Origin: Xanthobacteraceae bacterium
Lineage (GTDB): Bacteria; Pseudomonadota; Alphaproteobacteria; Rhizobiales; Xanthobacteraceae
Direction of reading: 5' to 3'
Length of the DNA: 64,000 nucleotides
Assembly (NCBI GenBank): GCA_019745775.1
Contig: JAIESR010000070.1
Span: forward strand, 19,545 to 83,544
Of this stretch, positions 7,867 through 19,695 are shown piece by piece (the first letter of the stretch is position 1; every line of letters begins with the position of its first letter). Below the pieces are notes generated by a model that was not told where the DNA came from, did no database searches, and saw nothing but the letters and a program-made list of their open reading frames with translations. The translations under genes were made by a program, and so were the position numbers.

Positions 7867-9126
7867 GTGACGGCAGGTGCAGGAGCGGGTGGCGCCCGGG
7901 CGCGACGTCTGGTGGCGACCGTTTGCGCGGCGCAGGTGCTGGTGCAGATCGGCGCCTTCTTCTGGCCGGCACTCCTCCCGACCATCATGCCGCTGTGGTC
8001 GCTCTCCAACAGCGAGGCCGGCTGGATCACCGCGATCTTTTACGGCGCCTATATGGCCTCGGTGCCGGTGCTGGTGACCCTCACTGATCGGGTCGATCCC
8101 AAGCGTGTCTATCTTTTCGGCGTGGCGGCGACCGTCGTCGGCCACCTGATGTTTTCGCTTTACGCGGACGGTTTCTGGTCGGCCTTCGCAACGCGCGCGC
8201 TGACCGGCGTGGGCTGGGCCGGCACCTACATGACCGGCCTGAAGCTCCTGGCCGACCAGGTCGACGCCAAGATGATGTCGCGGGCAACGGCCGGTCATGC
8301 CGCCAGCATCGGCATTTCCGGCGCGCTCTCGTTCGCATGCGGCGACCTGATCGCGAACCTCTCCGGGTGGCGCGCCGCATTCCTGGTGGCGGCGATCAGC
8401 GCGTCGGTGGCCTGGCTGATGATCGCGTTCGTGGTGCCGGCGGCCGAGGCTGCGATGAAGCGCACCGCCACGGGTGGCCGCCTCTATGATTTCTTCCCGG
8501 TCTTCCGCAACCGCTCGGCCATGGCCTATGCGATGGCCTATTGCGTCCACACGCTCGAAATGAGCGCGTTGCGTGGCTGGGGCGTCGCGTTCCTCGGCTA
8601 TGTTGCGCTCAGCACCGGCACTGGCAGCCATTTAGTTTCGCCCGCGCTGATCGCAACCGGCCTCGGCCTCATCGGGACGGCGGCGAGCGTCGCCGGCAAC
8701 GAAGCCGCGATCCGCTTCGGCCGCCGCCGGCTGGTGCAAACGGCGATGGGCGCGTCGGTGCTCATCGGGGCGGTGATCGGATTCGTTGGGCCGATGTCCT
8801 ACGCGCTGGCGGCTGCCCTGATCACGATCTACGGCGTCATCGTGTGGCTGGATTCGTCCTCCCTCACCGCGGGTGCGGCGGGGACCGCCGATCCGGCGCG
8901 CCGCGGCGCCACGCTCGCGGTGCATTCGACGTTCGGGTACGCGGGCGGCTTCATCGGCCCGCTGCTGATCGGATGGACGCTCGACCTTTCGGGCGGGATG
9001 TCCACGATAGGCTGGGGCATGGCGTTCCTCGCCGTCGCCGTGCTGATGCTGTTGGCGCTGGTCGCGTTTTGCCTGATCCGGCCACGCGAACTCGCCGGCG
9101 ACCGGGGCGCGGAGCCGGATCGTTAG
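7867..9126 (+). CDS. MFS transporter
   Basis: A 419-residue major facilitator superfamily protein with about 12 hydrophobic helices. Helices 1 and 2 (VQIGAFFWPALLPTIMPLW and WITAIFYGAYMASVPVLVTL) are followed by the loop-2/3 signature region DRVDPKRVYLFG. The substrate is unknown. The GTG start at 7867 has a clear GGGAGGG 4-5 bases upstream; the in-frame ATG at 7708 would overlap the divergent glutaminase gene and add an unhydrophobic tail. The neighbouring glutaminase suggests amino acid or amide transport, but this rests on position alone. The gene ends 8 bases from a convergent gene. Confidence 0.85.
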   Translation: MTAGAGAGGARARRLVATVCAAQVLVQIGAFFWPALLPTIMPLWSLSNSEAGWITAIFYGAYMASVPVLVTLTDRVDPKRVYLFGVAATVVGHLMFSLYADGFWSAFATRALTGVGWAGTYMTGLKLLADQVDAKMMSRATAGHAASIGISGALSFACGDLIANLSGWRAAFLVAAISASVAWLMIAFVVPAAEAAMKRTATGGRLYDFFPVFRNRSAMAYAMAYCVHTLEMSALRGWGVAFLGYVALSTGTGSHLVSPALIATGLGLIGTAASVAGNEAAIRFGRRRLVQTAMGASVLIGAVIGFVGPMSYALAAALITIYGVIVWLDSSSLTAGAAGTADPARRGATLAVHSTFGYAGGFIGPLLIGWTLDLSGGMSTIGWGMAFLAVAVLMLLALVAFCLIRPRELAGDRGAEPDR

Positions 9127-9134
9127 TCGATCCC

Positions 9135-10661
9135 CTATTCGTCCGACGTTGGCGCCGTCGGGGCCAGGCCGAGCGCAAACGAGGCAATGCGATTGAGCGG
9201 CGGCCTGAGCGCCACCGGGCCGGATATCTGGATGATGTCGATCGAATCCTTGTTTAGCCTCGCAAACACCTGTTCGGCGTAGCGCTGGATCTGCTCCGGA
9301 GATCCCTGTGCGAGCAGCTCGGCCGCGGTAGCAATCATGCCGTCGTTGCCTTCGATCAGGCCCAGAGCCTTCTTCTGGACTTCCAGGAAAGCCTTGGTGG
9401 CCGCCCATTGCCGGCCGCCAGACTCCAGCAGCCGCCTGCGGCCGGCGTAGTACTCGAGCATGAGCTTGTCATTCAGCGAGTAGCTCCCTGCCTTCCGACC
9501 ATTCGCATCGAGAAAATCGCGAATGGCCGGAAGCAGCATCCTCTCCTTGAATTCCTTGAGCAAAACATATTCGACCGCGCGCTCTGCGAACGCACGGCGC
9601 CGCGCTTCGAAATTGCGCTTCACGGCATCGCGAACCGCACGCGCCCAGGCCAAATCGTGTTCGGTCTGGGCAAGCAATTCGCGTTGCGCGCGGTTTTCGG
9701 CTGCCGCCTGCCGCTGTTCGGCATGAAGCCGTTCGAGCGTCGGTCGCCGCTGCTCAAATCCAGCCTGCGATTGCACGAGTTCTTTTTGATAGTGCTGGAA
9801 TTGCGTCGCCAGCGCGCCTACTTGTGCGATCCGCTGATCGGTGGTTCCTTTGAGCGGCGGCAGGATGACGGGTTCCGGAGGCACGGACGTCGGGACGCTG
9901 TCTGCTGCGGGACCCGCCATCGCATATATCGGCGGCTTGGCTGGCGGGAGCTCCATCTGAACCGGTACGCTGTGACGCGTCGGGGGCTTTTGCAGGCCCT
10001 GCTCCAGGACGCCCTCCGGCGCCGCAACCCACAGGTAGCGATGCAGATCGACGGCGAGCGCGTGATTATCCTTTTCGAGCGATTGCCGTCCTCCGCCCAG
10101 CGCGTCGCCGAGCCGGTCGAATTGGGCGGTGCGTTCGCGAACCCGTTGAGCGCGGGCGCCGGCCTCACGCGCGCGCTGCAAAAGGTTGGAGGTCTCATTG
10201 CGCAACGACGCGATGCGTTGCGGCACGACCTTGATCTCCGCTACCGCGCGGCTGACGCGGCCGCTCGCCTCATGGGCCTGGTTGTAGGACACCTGCAAGT
10301 CGTTGCGGACGCCGCCGTAGAGCTGATCCAGAAGCGTATTGAGTTCATCGACACTGCGCGCGCTTGGTAAACCTCGCGCGCGCCGAGCGGCGTCCGAATA
10401 GCGGGCCAACTGGTCGAGCATCGCGGTGAAGCTGCGGGTCAGGTCCGGCAACGGATCGTAGGTCGGAACGGAAACGGGAGGCCCGCCGCCGCCCCCGCTC
10501 CATCCGCAAACCCGCTTGCAATCATTGTCGCCACACGGCGCAGTGAGGCGGATGCCGCAAGAGCATAAGCAACTCACGGCCTTGCTTGGAACGCTTTGAG
10601 CGAACACGACTTCAGGCGCGGATACGACGATCCCCGCGACAACCAGCAACAGCCTGATCAT
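9135..10661 (-). CDS. secreted coiled-coil protein of unknown function
   Basis: I do not recognise this 508-residue protein. It has a signal peptide (residues 1-22, ending in VFAQS), then a compact cluster of six cysteines (CLCSCGIRLTAPCGDNDCKRVC, about residues 31-52), then a glycine-proline hinge (GGGGGPPVSVP). Two long helical, heptad-like regions follow (about 75-205 and 285-400), split by a proline-rich stretch (LPPAKPPIYAMAG; PPEPVILPPLKG). The C-terminal 100 residues look globular. The exported cysteine knot plus rods suggests an envelope-anchored or multimeric structural protein. The ATG at 10661 starts the signal peptide; longer forms lack one. It lies 121 bases downstream of ntrX on the same strand and may be read from that operon. 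Confidence 0.65.
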   Translation of the reverse strand: MIRLLLVVAGIVVSAPEVVFAQSVPSKAVSCLCSCGIRLTAPCGDNDCKRVCGWSGGGGGPPVSVPTYDPLPDLTRSFTAMLDQLARYSDAARRARGLPSARSVDELNTLLDQLYGGVRNDLQVSYNQAHEASGRVSRAVAEIKVVPQRIASLRNETSNLLQRAREAGARAQRVRERTAQFDRLGDALGGGRQSLEKDNHALAVDLHRYLWVAAPEGVLEQGLQKPPTRHSVPVQMELPPAKPPIYAMAGPAADSVPTSVPPEPVILPPLKGTTDQRIAQVGALATQFQHYQKELVQSQAGFEQRRPTLERLHAEQRQAAAENRAQRELLAQTEHDLAWARAVRDAVKRNFEARRRAFAERAVEYVLLKEFKERMLLPAIRDFLDANGRKAGSYSLNDKLMLEYYAGRRRLLESGGRQWAATKAFLEVQKKALGLIEGNDGMIATAAELLAQGSPEQIQRYAEQVFARLNKDSIDIIQISGPVALRPPLNRIASFALGLAPTAPTSDE

Positions 10662-10782
10662 GGCCCAACCCGCAATACATGGTTGATTCCCGATTTTGCC
10701 AATCGACACCTGCGGTGTCGTTGCTTGAACTATCAACCAGGCGATGGCCCCGGACAAGGGGCGTCCCGCCGCAATGGCGCGC

Positions 10783-12153
10783 CTAGTCGATCCCGAGCGC
10801 CTTGAGCTTGCGATGCAGCGCGGAGCGCTCCATGCCGACGAACTCGGCGGTGCGCGAGATGTTGCCGCCGAAGCGGCTGATCTGCGCCACCAGATATTCG
10901 CGCTCGAACACCTCGCGTGCCTCCCGCAACGGCAGGCCCATGAGCTGCTCGCCGCCATTGCCGTTCGGCATCGCCGGCACCATCGAGCCGACGTCCTGCG
11001 GCAGCATCGACGCGGTGATCACCGCATCAGGCTCGCCGCCGGCCAGGATCATCAGCCGCTCCACGTTGTTGCGAAGCTGGCGGACATTGCCGGGCCAGTC
11101 ATGCGATTGCAGCACCGCCATGGCGTCCTCGCCGATGACCCGCTTGGGCAGGCCGGTGGCGATGGAAATCTGCTCCATGAAGTAGAGCACCAGGTCGGGA
11201 ATATCCTCGCGCCGCTCCGCCAGCGGCGGCACCCGCACCGGCACCACCGAGAGCCGGTGGTAGAGGTCCTCACGGAATTTTCCGGCCACGATATCGGCTT
11301 CGATGTTGCGCGTGGTCGAGGACACGATGCGCACATCGACCGAAATCTTGGCCGAGCCGCCGACCCGTTGGAAGGTCTGGTCCACCAGCACGCGCAGGAT
11401 CTTGTTCTGAGTTTCGCGCGGCATGTCGGCGATTTCGTCGATGAACAGCGTGCCGCCGTGCGCCTCCTCGAGCGCCCCGATCTTGCGCTCCTGCACGCCG
11501 TCTGACGCCTCGGTCCCGAACAGCTCGGTTTCCATGCGCTCCGGCGTCATGGCCGCCGCGTTGATGACCAGGAACGGCGCCTGCGCGCGCGACGACTGGC
11601 CGTGCAAGGTGCGCGCCGCTAGTTCCTTGCCGGAGCCGGACGGCCCGACGATCAGTACGCGGCTATTGGTCGGGGCCACCTTCTCGACCGTGAGCCGCAG
11701 CTGGTTGATCGACGGCGAGTGCCCGACCAGCGCCGACGGCTGCGGCGCCAGCTGTTTGAGCGCCCTCACCTCGCGCTTGAGGCGCGAATTTTCCAGCGCC
11801 CGTTCGGCAACCAGCACCAGGCGGTCGGCCTTGAACGGCTTCTCGATGAAGTCATAGGCTCCCTTCTTGATCGCGGCGACAGCGGTCTCGATGTTGCCGT
11901 GGCCGGAGATCATCACGATCGGCAGATCGGGATGCTGCTGTTTGATCGCCTCGAGCAGCTGGAGCCCGTCGAGCCGGCTGCCTTGCAACCAGATGTCGAG
12001 GAACACAAGGTTCGGCCGCCGTGTCGATACGGCGTTCAAGGCGTCGTCGGAATCGCGCGAGGTGCGCGTCACGTAGCCTTCGTCCTGGAGGATCCCGGAG
12101 ACCAGTTCCCGGATGTCGGTCTCGTCGTCAACGATGAGGATTTCAGCGCTCAT
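10783..12153 (-). CDS. ntrX: nitrogen response regulator NtrX
   Basis: Response regulator of the NtrY/NtrX pair, controlling nitrogen metabolism, respiration and envelope functions in alphaproteobacteria. The 456-residue product has a receiver domain (acceptor D53 in LVFLDIWL), an AAA+ domain with Walker A GPSGSGKE and Walker B GGTLFIDEI, and a Fis-type helix-turn-helix at the C-terminus (GGNISRTAEFVGMERSALHR). The GAFTGA loop that contacts sigma-54 is absent: where NtrC has HEKGAFTGA this protein has TEASDGVQE. That loss is a known feature of NtrX. The start lies 16 bases after the ntrY stop, so the pair is co-transcribed. Confidence 0.96.
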   Translation of the reverse strand: MSAEILIVDDETDIRELVSGILQDEGYVTRTSRDSDDALNAVSTRRPNLVFLDIWLQGSRLDGLQLLEAIKQQHPDLPIVMISGHGNIETAVAAIKKGAYDFIEKPFKADRLVLVAERALENSRLKREVRALKQLAPQPSALVGHSPSINQLRLTVEKVAPTNSRVLIVGPSGSGKELAARTLHGQSSRAQAPFLVINAAAMTPERMETELFGTEASDGVQERKIGALEEAHGGTLFIDEIADMPRETQNKILRVLVDQTFQRVGGSAKISVDVRIVSSTTRNIEADIVAGKFREDLYHRLSVVPVRVPPLAERREDIPDLVLYFMEQISIATGLPKRVIGEDAMAVLQSHDWPGNVRQLRNNVERLMILAGGEPDAVITASMLPQDVGSMVPAMPNGNGGEQLMGLPLREAREVFEREYLVAQISRFGGNISRTAEFVGMERSALHRKLKALGID

Positions 12154-12169
12154 GGCTTGCGGACTCGGC

Positions 12170-14434
12170 TTACGGGTTGGTCGCTAGCTGTTGGGCTTTT
12201 GGCTCTGCGCTCGGTGGCGCGGGCGGATCAGCTGCAAATCTGAACCGTATCCACGCTCCCCTCTGGCCCGGCACTTTGGCCGAGGCGTCGTTAAGCTCGA
12301 TCCCGCCGCCATGCTCCTCGGCAATGCGGCCGACGATCGCTAGACCGAGCCCCGTTCCCTTCTCGCGTGTGGTCACGTACGGTTCGAGCAGGCGGCTGCG
12401 GCTCTCCTTCGGCAGGCCGATGCCATTGTCGACCACGTCGATGATGATATCGCCGCCATCGCGGAACGCCGACAGGCGGATATGACCCTGCCCATTGCGC
12501 TCGGCCGGCGGCACGGCGCCGACGGCTTCGGTCGCGTTCTTGACGATGTTGGTCAGCGCCTGGGAGATCAGCCGGCGATCGAAGCGCGCCGGCATCGGAT
12601 CCTCCACGACATCGGCGTCGATCTGGATGTCGGCGTTGCCCACGCGTTGCAGGAAGACCACCTGCCGGACGGTGTCCGCGACATCTTCGCTGCCGATCAC
12701 CGCCTTCGGCATGCGTGCGAATTGCGAGAACTCGTCCACCATGCGCTTGATGTCGTCGACCTGCCGGATGATCGTATCGGTACATTGCTGAAACACCGCC
12801 GGATCTTCGGTAATCGACTTTCCGTACTTGCGGCGCAGCCGCTCGGCGGAGAGCTGGATCGGCGTGAGCGGGTTCTTGATCTCGTGCGCGATGCGGCGCG
12901 CAATATCGGCCCAGGCCGAGGTGCGTTGCGCGCTGACCAGGTCGGTGATGTCGTCGAGGGTAACGACATAGCCATGATCGGATTCCGCCGACTGCTCGCT
13001 GGTCACGCGCACCGACAGATTGCGCTCGCGGTTGCCACGGCTGATCGTGACCTGCCCCTGCACCAGGCGCTGGCTGCCGGAACGTGCGGTGTCGAACAGT
13101 TCGGAGAGCTCCGGGACGATCTCGTCGAGCGGCTTGCCGAGCGCTTCCGCTTCGGTTTGCCCGATCAGGCGCTCTGCCGAGCGGTTGAGGATGCCGATGC
13201 GGCCGTCCGCATCGACGCCGATCACCCCCGCGCTCGCGCCCGCCAGCACCGCTTCGGTGAAACGGCGGCGGCTGTCGATCAGGTCGCGCGCGCGCACGAT
13301 GTCGTCGCGCTGGGTGCGCAGGTCCTGTGTCATCTTGTTGAAGCTCTCGCCGAGCTGGGCGAGGTCGCCTTCCGAGCGCCGCGTCGGCACCTGGACGTAA
13401 AGATTGCCGGTCGAGATCACCTGCGCGGCGCCGATCAGGCGCCGGATCGGCGCCACCAGATAGTTCGCGAAATTCAAGCCGATCCAGATCGCCGACAAGA
13501 GCACGATCAAGGCGATGACGGCATAGACCATCGCAAACGCGATCTGCAGACCCGGCCGCAGCTCCTCGATGAAGGCAAACTGCTCGACGCCCTGCTGCGT
13601 TGCCTTCAGCTGCGTCACCACCCGAGGATCGAGCACCCGCGCGACATAGAGATAGGTGTCGGTGTAACCGCGCAGCTTGATCAGGCCGGCAACGTGATTG
13701 TCGTCGATGAACATGCCGATCTGCGGCTCGCTGTCGCTGATCGTCGTCAGCACCTGCCGCGAAGGCTTGATGAAATTCTGATTGGCGACCTGCACGGCGG
13801 CCTGATCGACCGCGTTGGCGTCGCGGTCGAATACGATGATCGCGCCGAGCCTCCGGACATCGGCTTGGAAATTCACGAACTTGTGGAACTCGGCCCGGTC
13901 CTCGTCGAATATCGGTTTGGCGCGAGCGAGTTCGATGGCTACCGCAATGGTGTCGGCGCGCACCAGCCCGTGCTGGTCGCGCAGATAGGCCTGGGCCACC
14001 ACGAAGGCATTCTCGATCAGCCGCTTGGTCTGCGTGGAGAACATGGTGTCGAAGCCACGATTGAGGGTCACGGTGGCGACGACCGCGACCAGGACCGCGG
14101 GCACTGCGGCAATGATCGAGAACAGGGCGACGATGCGGACGTGCAGCCGCGAGCCCGCCCGGCCTCGCCGGCGCGCCTGAAACACCCGCCAGATTTCCCA
14201 GCCGATGATGCCGAGCAGAAGCACCACCGTCGCGGCGTTGCCGTACAGCAGCGCCTTAACGACTTCGTCAGTCGGCAGGATCGGTGTCAGGTTGGCGAGC
14301 ACCAGGAAGGTGGCGAGCGCCGACAGGAGCGCCAGCGCAACGGCCACGACACCCAGAATGCGCGCCAGCTTGCCCGGGACCGCGGTGGCGGCAGCAGCAA
14401 GCTCGGCAGTGGCGGCCTGGCCGACATTGGTCAT
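12170..14434 (-). CDS. ntrY: nitrogen sensor histidine kinase NtrY
   Basis: Membrane sensor kinase partner of NtrX. The 754-residue product has three N-terminal membrane helices (residues about 17-45, 50-75 and 90-115), a periplasmic sensing region, a fourth helix (IALIVLLSAIWIGLNFANYLV), a HAMP linker, a PAS domain (GASAGVIGVDADGRIGILNRSAERLIG), and a HisKA domain with the phospho-acceptor histidine in [14 protein letters not shown] at about residue 515. The HATPase domain contains the N-box NIVKNATEAV and G-boxes DNGIGLP and GTGLGLAI. The ATG at 14434 is preferred; open sequence upstream has no membrane character. A 256-base gap before it, after ntrC, leaves room for a separate ntrYX promoter. 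Confidence 0.95.
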   Translation of the reverse strand: MTNVGQAATAELAAAATAVPGKLARILGVVAVALALLSALATFLVLANLTPILPTDEVVKALLYGNAATVVLLLGIIGWEIWRVFQARRRGRAGSRLHVRIVALFSIIAAVPAVLVAVVATVTLNRGFDTMFSTQTKRLIENAFVVAQAYLRDQHGLVRADTIAVAIELARAKPIFDEDRAEFHKFVNFQADVRRLGAIIVFDRDANAVDQAAVQVANQNFIKPSRQVLTTISDSEPQIGMFIDDNHVAGLIKLRGYTDTYLYVARVLDPRVVTQLKATQQGVEQFAFIEELRPGLQIAFAMVYAVIALIVLLSAIWIGLNFANYLVAPIRRLIGAAQVISTGNLYVQVPTRRSEGDLAQLGESFNKMTQDLRTQRDDIVRARDLIDSRRRFTEAVLAGASAGVIGVDADGRIGILNRSAERLIGQTEAEALGKPLDEIVPELSELFDTARSGSQRLVQGQVTISRGNRERNLSVRVTSEQSAESDHGYVVTLDDITDLVSAQRTSAWADIARRIAHEIKNPLTPIQLSAERLRRKYGKSITEDPAVFQQCTDTIIRQVDDIKRMVDEFSQFARMPKAVIGSEDVADTVRQVVFLQRVGNADIQIDADVVEDPMPARFDRRLISQALTNIVKNATEAVGAVPPAERNGQGHIRLSAFRDGGDIIIDVVDNGIGLPKESRSRLLEPYVTTREKGTGLGLAIVGRIAEEHGGGIELNDASAKVPGQRGAWIRFRFAADPPAPPSAEPKAQQLATNP

Positions 14435-14690
14435 CGCGCGCGACACCGACTGTGTGGGATGTTGCAATAAAGCGACTCCGAGTCCCCTGCTCGTCCGCCG
14501 AAGTGATGCTTTTGTACAACAATGTTGCCGGATTGCGACAATTCCGGGGCCATAAGTACATCGGATCCTGCACTTATCGTGCCGAATTGGGCCAGGGGCC
14601 AGCCGGGCATGTGGTGCCGCGCCCACACACCTGCGCGGGGTTGGGATCGGGCCTGATGTCTGCCGTCCTGCAACCAAGCAGGAACCGGCC

Positions 14691-16133
<1,443 letters not shown>

Positions 16134-16146
16134 CAGCATCCCCTCT

Positions 16147-17277
16147 CTAGGCAGCGCCGCCCGGCTCGGCGACGTTGTCTCGATACATGGGCATGAGTAC
16201 GCGAAAGATCGTATGTCGCGGCTGCGACTCGCATTCGATGATACCGCCGTGATCGCCGACGATTTTCGACACCAGCGCGAGCCCGAGGCCCGATCCGGTC
16301 GGCTTGGTCGTCACGAACGGATCGAACAGATGCGGCAGCAGGTCCTCGGATACGCCCGGCCCGTTGTCCTTGACGCAGAATTCAAGCGGCAGCGACACCC
16401 GCGCCTTGGCGCCGGGGCGCGCCAGCCGCACGCCGGGCCGGAACGCTGTCGTGAGCTGGATCTCGCCGTCAGTAACGCCGTCGCCGATCGCTTCGGCGGC
16501 GTTCTTCACCAGGTTGAGGAACAGCTGAATCAACAGATCGCGGTTGGCAAGCACCGGCGGCAGCGACGGGTCGTATTCCTCGATGAACTTGATGTTGCGC
16601 GCGAAGCCGGAATGGGCGAGCCGTTTGACGTGATCGAGCACGACATGGATGTTGACCGGTTGCCGCTCGATCGGGCGCTCGTCGGTGAACACCTCCATGC
16701 GGTCGACCAGCTTCACGATGCGGTCGGCTTCGTCGCAGATCAGCCGTGTGAGCGTGCGGTCTTCGTCGTTGGCGCTGCTTTCCAGAAGCTGCGCGGCGCC
16801 GCGGATGCCCGACAACGGGTTCTTGATCTCGTGCGCCAGCATGGCGGCCAGCGCGGTCACCGAGCGCGCCGCGCCACGGTGCGTGAGCTGGCGGTCCATC
16901 TTCTCGGCGATGGTGCGCTCCTGAAGCATCACCACCACGTTGTCCGGCCGCTCCGGCAAGGGGGCGACGTGCAGGTCGACCAGCCGCTCGCCGGGATTGC
17001 GCGGCGTCGAGAGGTCGACCTTGTATTCGTTGACCGCAGCGCCGCGGGCGCGGGCCTGGTCGATCAAGGCGAGCAAGGGGCTGCCGAACGGCACCAGATC
17101 GCCGAGCGAATGCCGCCGCAGCATCGGCAGCGACGCCTCGAAGAACGATTCCGCCGCAGCATTGGCGTTGGCGACCCGGCCGTCCGCGGCCACCATGATC
17201 ACCGGATGCGGCAAGGCGTCGAGCATCGCGTCGGCGGTTCCCGACGGCAGCGTCGCCATGGGCTCGAGGCTGCTCAT
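16147..17277 (-). CDS. ntrB: nitrogen regulation sensor kinase/phosphatase NtrB
   Basis: Soluble kinase/phosphatase that senses nitrogen status through PII and sets the phosphorylation of NtrC. The 376-residue product has an N-terminal PAS domain ([23 protein letters not shown]), the HisKA motif with phospho-acceptor H149 ([17 protein letters not shown]), and a HATPase domain with N-box [13 protein letters not shown] and G-boxes DNGPGV and GSGLGLALV. No membrane helix is present, as expected. Its ATG overlaps the dusB stop codon (ATGA, 17274-17277), the classic nifR3-ntrB coupling of alphaproteobacteria. Confidence 0.97.
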   Translation of the reverse strand: MSSLEPMATLPSGTADAMLDALPHPVIMVAADGRVANANAAAESFFEASLPMLRRHSLGDLVPFGSPLLALIDQARARGAAVNEYKVDLSTPRNPGERLVDLHVAPLPERPDNVVVMLQERTIAEKMDRQLTHRGAARSVTALAAMLAHEIKNPLSGIRGAAQLLESSANDEDRTLTRLICDEADRIVKLVDRMEVFTDERPIERQPVNIHVVLDHVKRLAHSGFARNIKFIEEYDPSLPPVLANRDLLIQLFLNLVKNAAEAIGDGVTDGEIQLTTAFRPGVRLARPGAKARVSLPLEFCVKDNGPGVSEDLLPHLFDPFVTTKPTGSGLGLALVSKIVGDHGGIIECESQPRHTIFRVLMPMYRDNVAEPGGAA

Positions 17278-18302
17278 GCCGCCGCCACCTCCGGTCCGGA
17301 GAATTCGTCGAACGCGGCCATGAGCCGGTGGCGCACCGCGCGCGGATCGTTGAGCGGCAGCACGCTTTCACGATGCGCCTTCAGGCGCTCAGCCGATGCG
17401 CCGACCGTCGCGGCCGCCGCATCGAGCGCCCAGCCGAGATGCTTGCGGGCATGACGCAGGCCGATGAAGCCGTGATGCGACAGCATTTCCTCGTAGAGCG
17501 CGAGCGTCTGCGCAAGCTGCACCGGCAGCGACGGCGCGCGCTCGCGGTGTCCGGTGGCGAGATAGCGCGCGAGCTGCCCGGGCAGCCACGGCCTGCCTTG
17601 CGCGCCACGGCCGACCATCACGGCATCGGCGCCGGAAGCGGCGAGCGCCGTGTCGGCATCGTCATAGGTTTCGATGTCGCCGTTGACGACGACCGGAATC
17701 GATACCGCCTGCTTCACCGCGCGGACCGCGCTCCAGTCGGCCCGGCCTTTGTAGAACTGGCAGCGGGTGCGGCCGTGCACCGTGATCATGCGCACGCCGG
17801 CGGCCTCGGCGCGGCGCGCAAGCTCGGGTGCGTTGATGGTGCGATCGTCCCAGCCGAGCCGCATCTTCAGCGTGACCGGAACCGAAACCGCGCCGACCGT
17901 CGCTTCGATCAGCGTCAGGGCGTGATCGAGATTGCGCATCAGCGCTGAACCCGACTCGCCGCCTGTCACATGTCGGGCCGGGCAGCCCATGTTGATGTCG
18001 ATGATCGCGGCGCCGTTGCCTTCGGCGATGCGCGCGCCTTCTGCCATCCAGCGCGCCTCGCAGCCGGCGAGCTGCACGACGTGCACGCCGATGCCCTGCC
18101 CTTCGGCACGCAATACCGCATCACGCCGCCCTTCGACGAGCTTGGAGCATGCGGTCATCTCCGAGACGACGAGCCCAGCCCCGAGTCGCGCCACCAGTCG
18201 CCGGAATGGCGCGTCGGTGACGCCTGACATTGGGGCGAGCACCACGGGATTGGGCAGATCGATCGCGCCGATCGTCAGTGGGCTCCTAGGGAAATCAATC
18301 AT
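17274..18302 (-). CDS. dusB: tRNA-dihydrouridine synthase B
   Basis: FMN-dependent enzyme that reduces uridine in the tRNA D-loop; in this location it was historically called nifR3. The 342-residue product is a TIM barrel with the family signatures [15 protein letters not shown] near the N-terminus, the catalytic cysteine C107 in [11 protein letters not shown], the RNA-contact segment [10 protein letters not shown], and the FMN-phosphate site [11 protein letters not shown] and [17 protein letters not shown]. It is the first gene of dusB-ntrB-ntrC. A 205-base divergent region separates it from ispDF and should hold promoters for both directions. Confidence 0.96.
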   Translation of the reverse strand: MIDFPRSPLTIGAIDLPNPVVLAPMSGVTDAPFRRLVARLGAGLVVSEMTACSKLVEGRRDAVLRAEGQGIGVHVVQLAGCEARWMAEGARIAEGNGAAIIDINMGCPARHVTGGESGSALMRNLDHALTLIEATVGAVSVPVTLKMRLGWDDRTINAPELARRAEAAGVRMITVHGRTRCQFYKGRADWSAVRAVKQAVSIPVVVNGDIETYDDADTALAASGADAVMVGRGAQGRPWLPGQLARYLATGHRERAPSLPVQLAQTLALYEEMLSHHGFIGLRHARKHLGWALDAAAATVGASAERLKAHRESVLPLNDPRAVRHRLMAAFDEFSGPEVAAA

Positions 18303-18507
18303 CCTGGCAACCGCTTATCCGTCATGCCTATGAATTAGGCGAAACAGGGATTTGCCCAGACTTTAGCCAGCTTGACGACGCCCGGCAAGTGCTGCACTGC
18401 AAAATCTTGGGAGTGCAGGCACCCGGATCGGCCGCCTGCCGAATTCCCCGTTTGCGGCTGGCCCGTGACGCGCTAATCGGAGCCTCCCGGTTGGAAAGGC
18501 TTCAGGA

Positions 18508-19683
18508 ATGGCGGGAACGGTCGCAGCAGTGATTGTCGCAGCCGGGCGCGGGCTGCGGGCCGGCGGCGGCATTCCCAAGCAGTACCGGCCGATGCCCGGC
18601 GGAACCGCCATCCAGCGGTCGCTCGGGATATTCGCCGGTCACAGCGAGGTCGCCCTGGTGCAGCCGGTCATCCACACCGACGACCAGGAGGCGTTCCAGC
18701 GCGTGTCGGCGGGGCTCCAGCTGCTGCCGCCGGTCTTCGGCGGCGCCACCCGGCAGGATTCGGTGCGCGCCGGCCTGGAGGCAATCGCGGCGAAGCAGCC
18801 CGACATCGTGCTCATCCATGATGCGGCGCGCCCGTTCGCATCGGCAGCGCTGATCACGCGGGCGATCGCCGCCGCGGCCAAGGACGGCGCGGCGGTGCCG
18901 GTACTGCCCGTCGCCGACACGGTGAAAACCGTGGACGCCAAAGGTCGCGTCACCGGCACGCTCGATCGATCGCTGCTGCGCGCGGTGCAGACGCCGCAGG
19001 CGTTCGGGTTCGCGGCGATCATCGATGCGCATCGCCGCGCGCTGAAGGCCGCCCGCGACGATTTCACCGACGACGCCGCGCTCGCGGAATGGGCCGGAAT
19101 GACGGTCGCGACCTTCGCCGGCGAAGCGGCGAACGTGAAACTCACCACGCCGGAGGATTTCCTGCGCGCCGAAAATGCAAACCTGTCCGACCTGGGCGAT
19201 GTGCGCACCGGATTCGGCACCGACGTCCACCAGTTCGCCGACGGCGATCACATCTGGCTTGGCGGCATCAAGATCCCGCATGCGCGCGGCGTCACCGGGC
19301 ATTCCGACGCCGACGTGGTGCTGCACAGCCTGGTCGATGCGATCCTCGGCGCGATCTCCGACGGCGACATCGGTGTGCATTTTCCGCCCAGCGATCCGCA
19401 GTGGAAAGGCGCCTCCTCCGACCGCTTCCTGGCGTTCGCCGTCGAGCGCGTGCGCGCCCGTGGCGGCCTGATCGCTCATCTCGACATCACAGTGGTGTGC
19501 GAGGCGCCGCGCGTGGGGCCGCACCGCGACGCCATGCGCGCGCGCATCGCCGAGATCGCCGGCATCTCGCCTGAACGGGTGGCAATCAAGGCGACCACCA
19601 GCGAGAAGATGGGCTTCACCGGTCGTGGTGAAGGCATCGTCGCCTTCGCGACGGCGACAGTCCGGCTGCCCTGGAATGATTGA
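18508..19683 (+). CDS. ispDF: bifunctional IspD/IspF of the MEP isoprenoid pathway
   Basis: Fusion of 2-C-methyl-D-erythritol 4-phosphate cytidylyltransferase (residues about 1-225) and 2-C-methyl-D-erythritol 2,4-cyclodiphosphate synthase (about 232-391), catalysing two non-consecutive steps of the MEP pathway. IspD shows the nucleotide-binding [19 protein letters not shown] and the HDAARPF motif. IspF shows the zinc ligands in GTDVHQF and [19 protein letters not shown], plus the C-terminal [16 protein letters not shown]. Fused ispDF is usual in alphaproteobacteria. The ATG at 18508 has GGAAAGG 8 bases upstream. cinA follows after 12 bases. Confidence 0.97.
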   Translation: MAGTVAAVIVAAGRGLRAGGGIPKQYRPMPGGTAIQRSLGIFAGHSEVALVQPVIHTDDQEAFQRVSAGLQLLPPVFGGATRQDSVRAGLEAIAAKQPDIVLIHDAARPFASAALITRAIAAAAKDGAAVPVLPVADTVKTVDAKGRVTGTLDRSLLRAVQTPQAFGFAAIIDAHRRALKAARDDFTDDAALAEWAGMTVATFAGEAANVKLTTPEDFLRAENANLSDLGDVRTGFGTDVHQFADGDHIWLGGIKIPHARGVTGHSDADVVLHSLVDAILGAISDGDIGVHFPPSDPQWKGASSDRFLAFAVERVRARGGLIAHLDITVVCEAPRVGPHRDAMRARIAEIAGISPERVAIKATTSEKMGFTGRGEGIVAFATATVRLPWND

Positions 19684-19695
19684 GCAGAGGGGCCG

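Noticed and set aside
12482..14470. Long plus-strand open frame of 662 codons antisense to ntrY
   Set aside because: It lies opposite a complete kinase gene; its composition (Arg/His/Asp-rich, no domains) is that of a shadow frame in GC-rich DNA.
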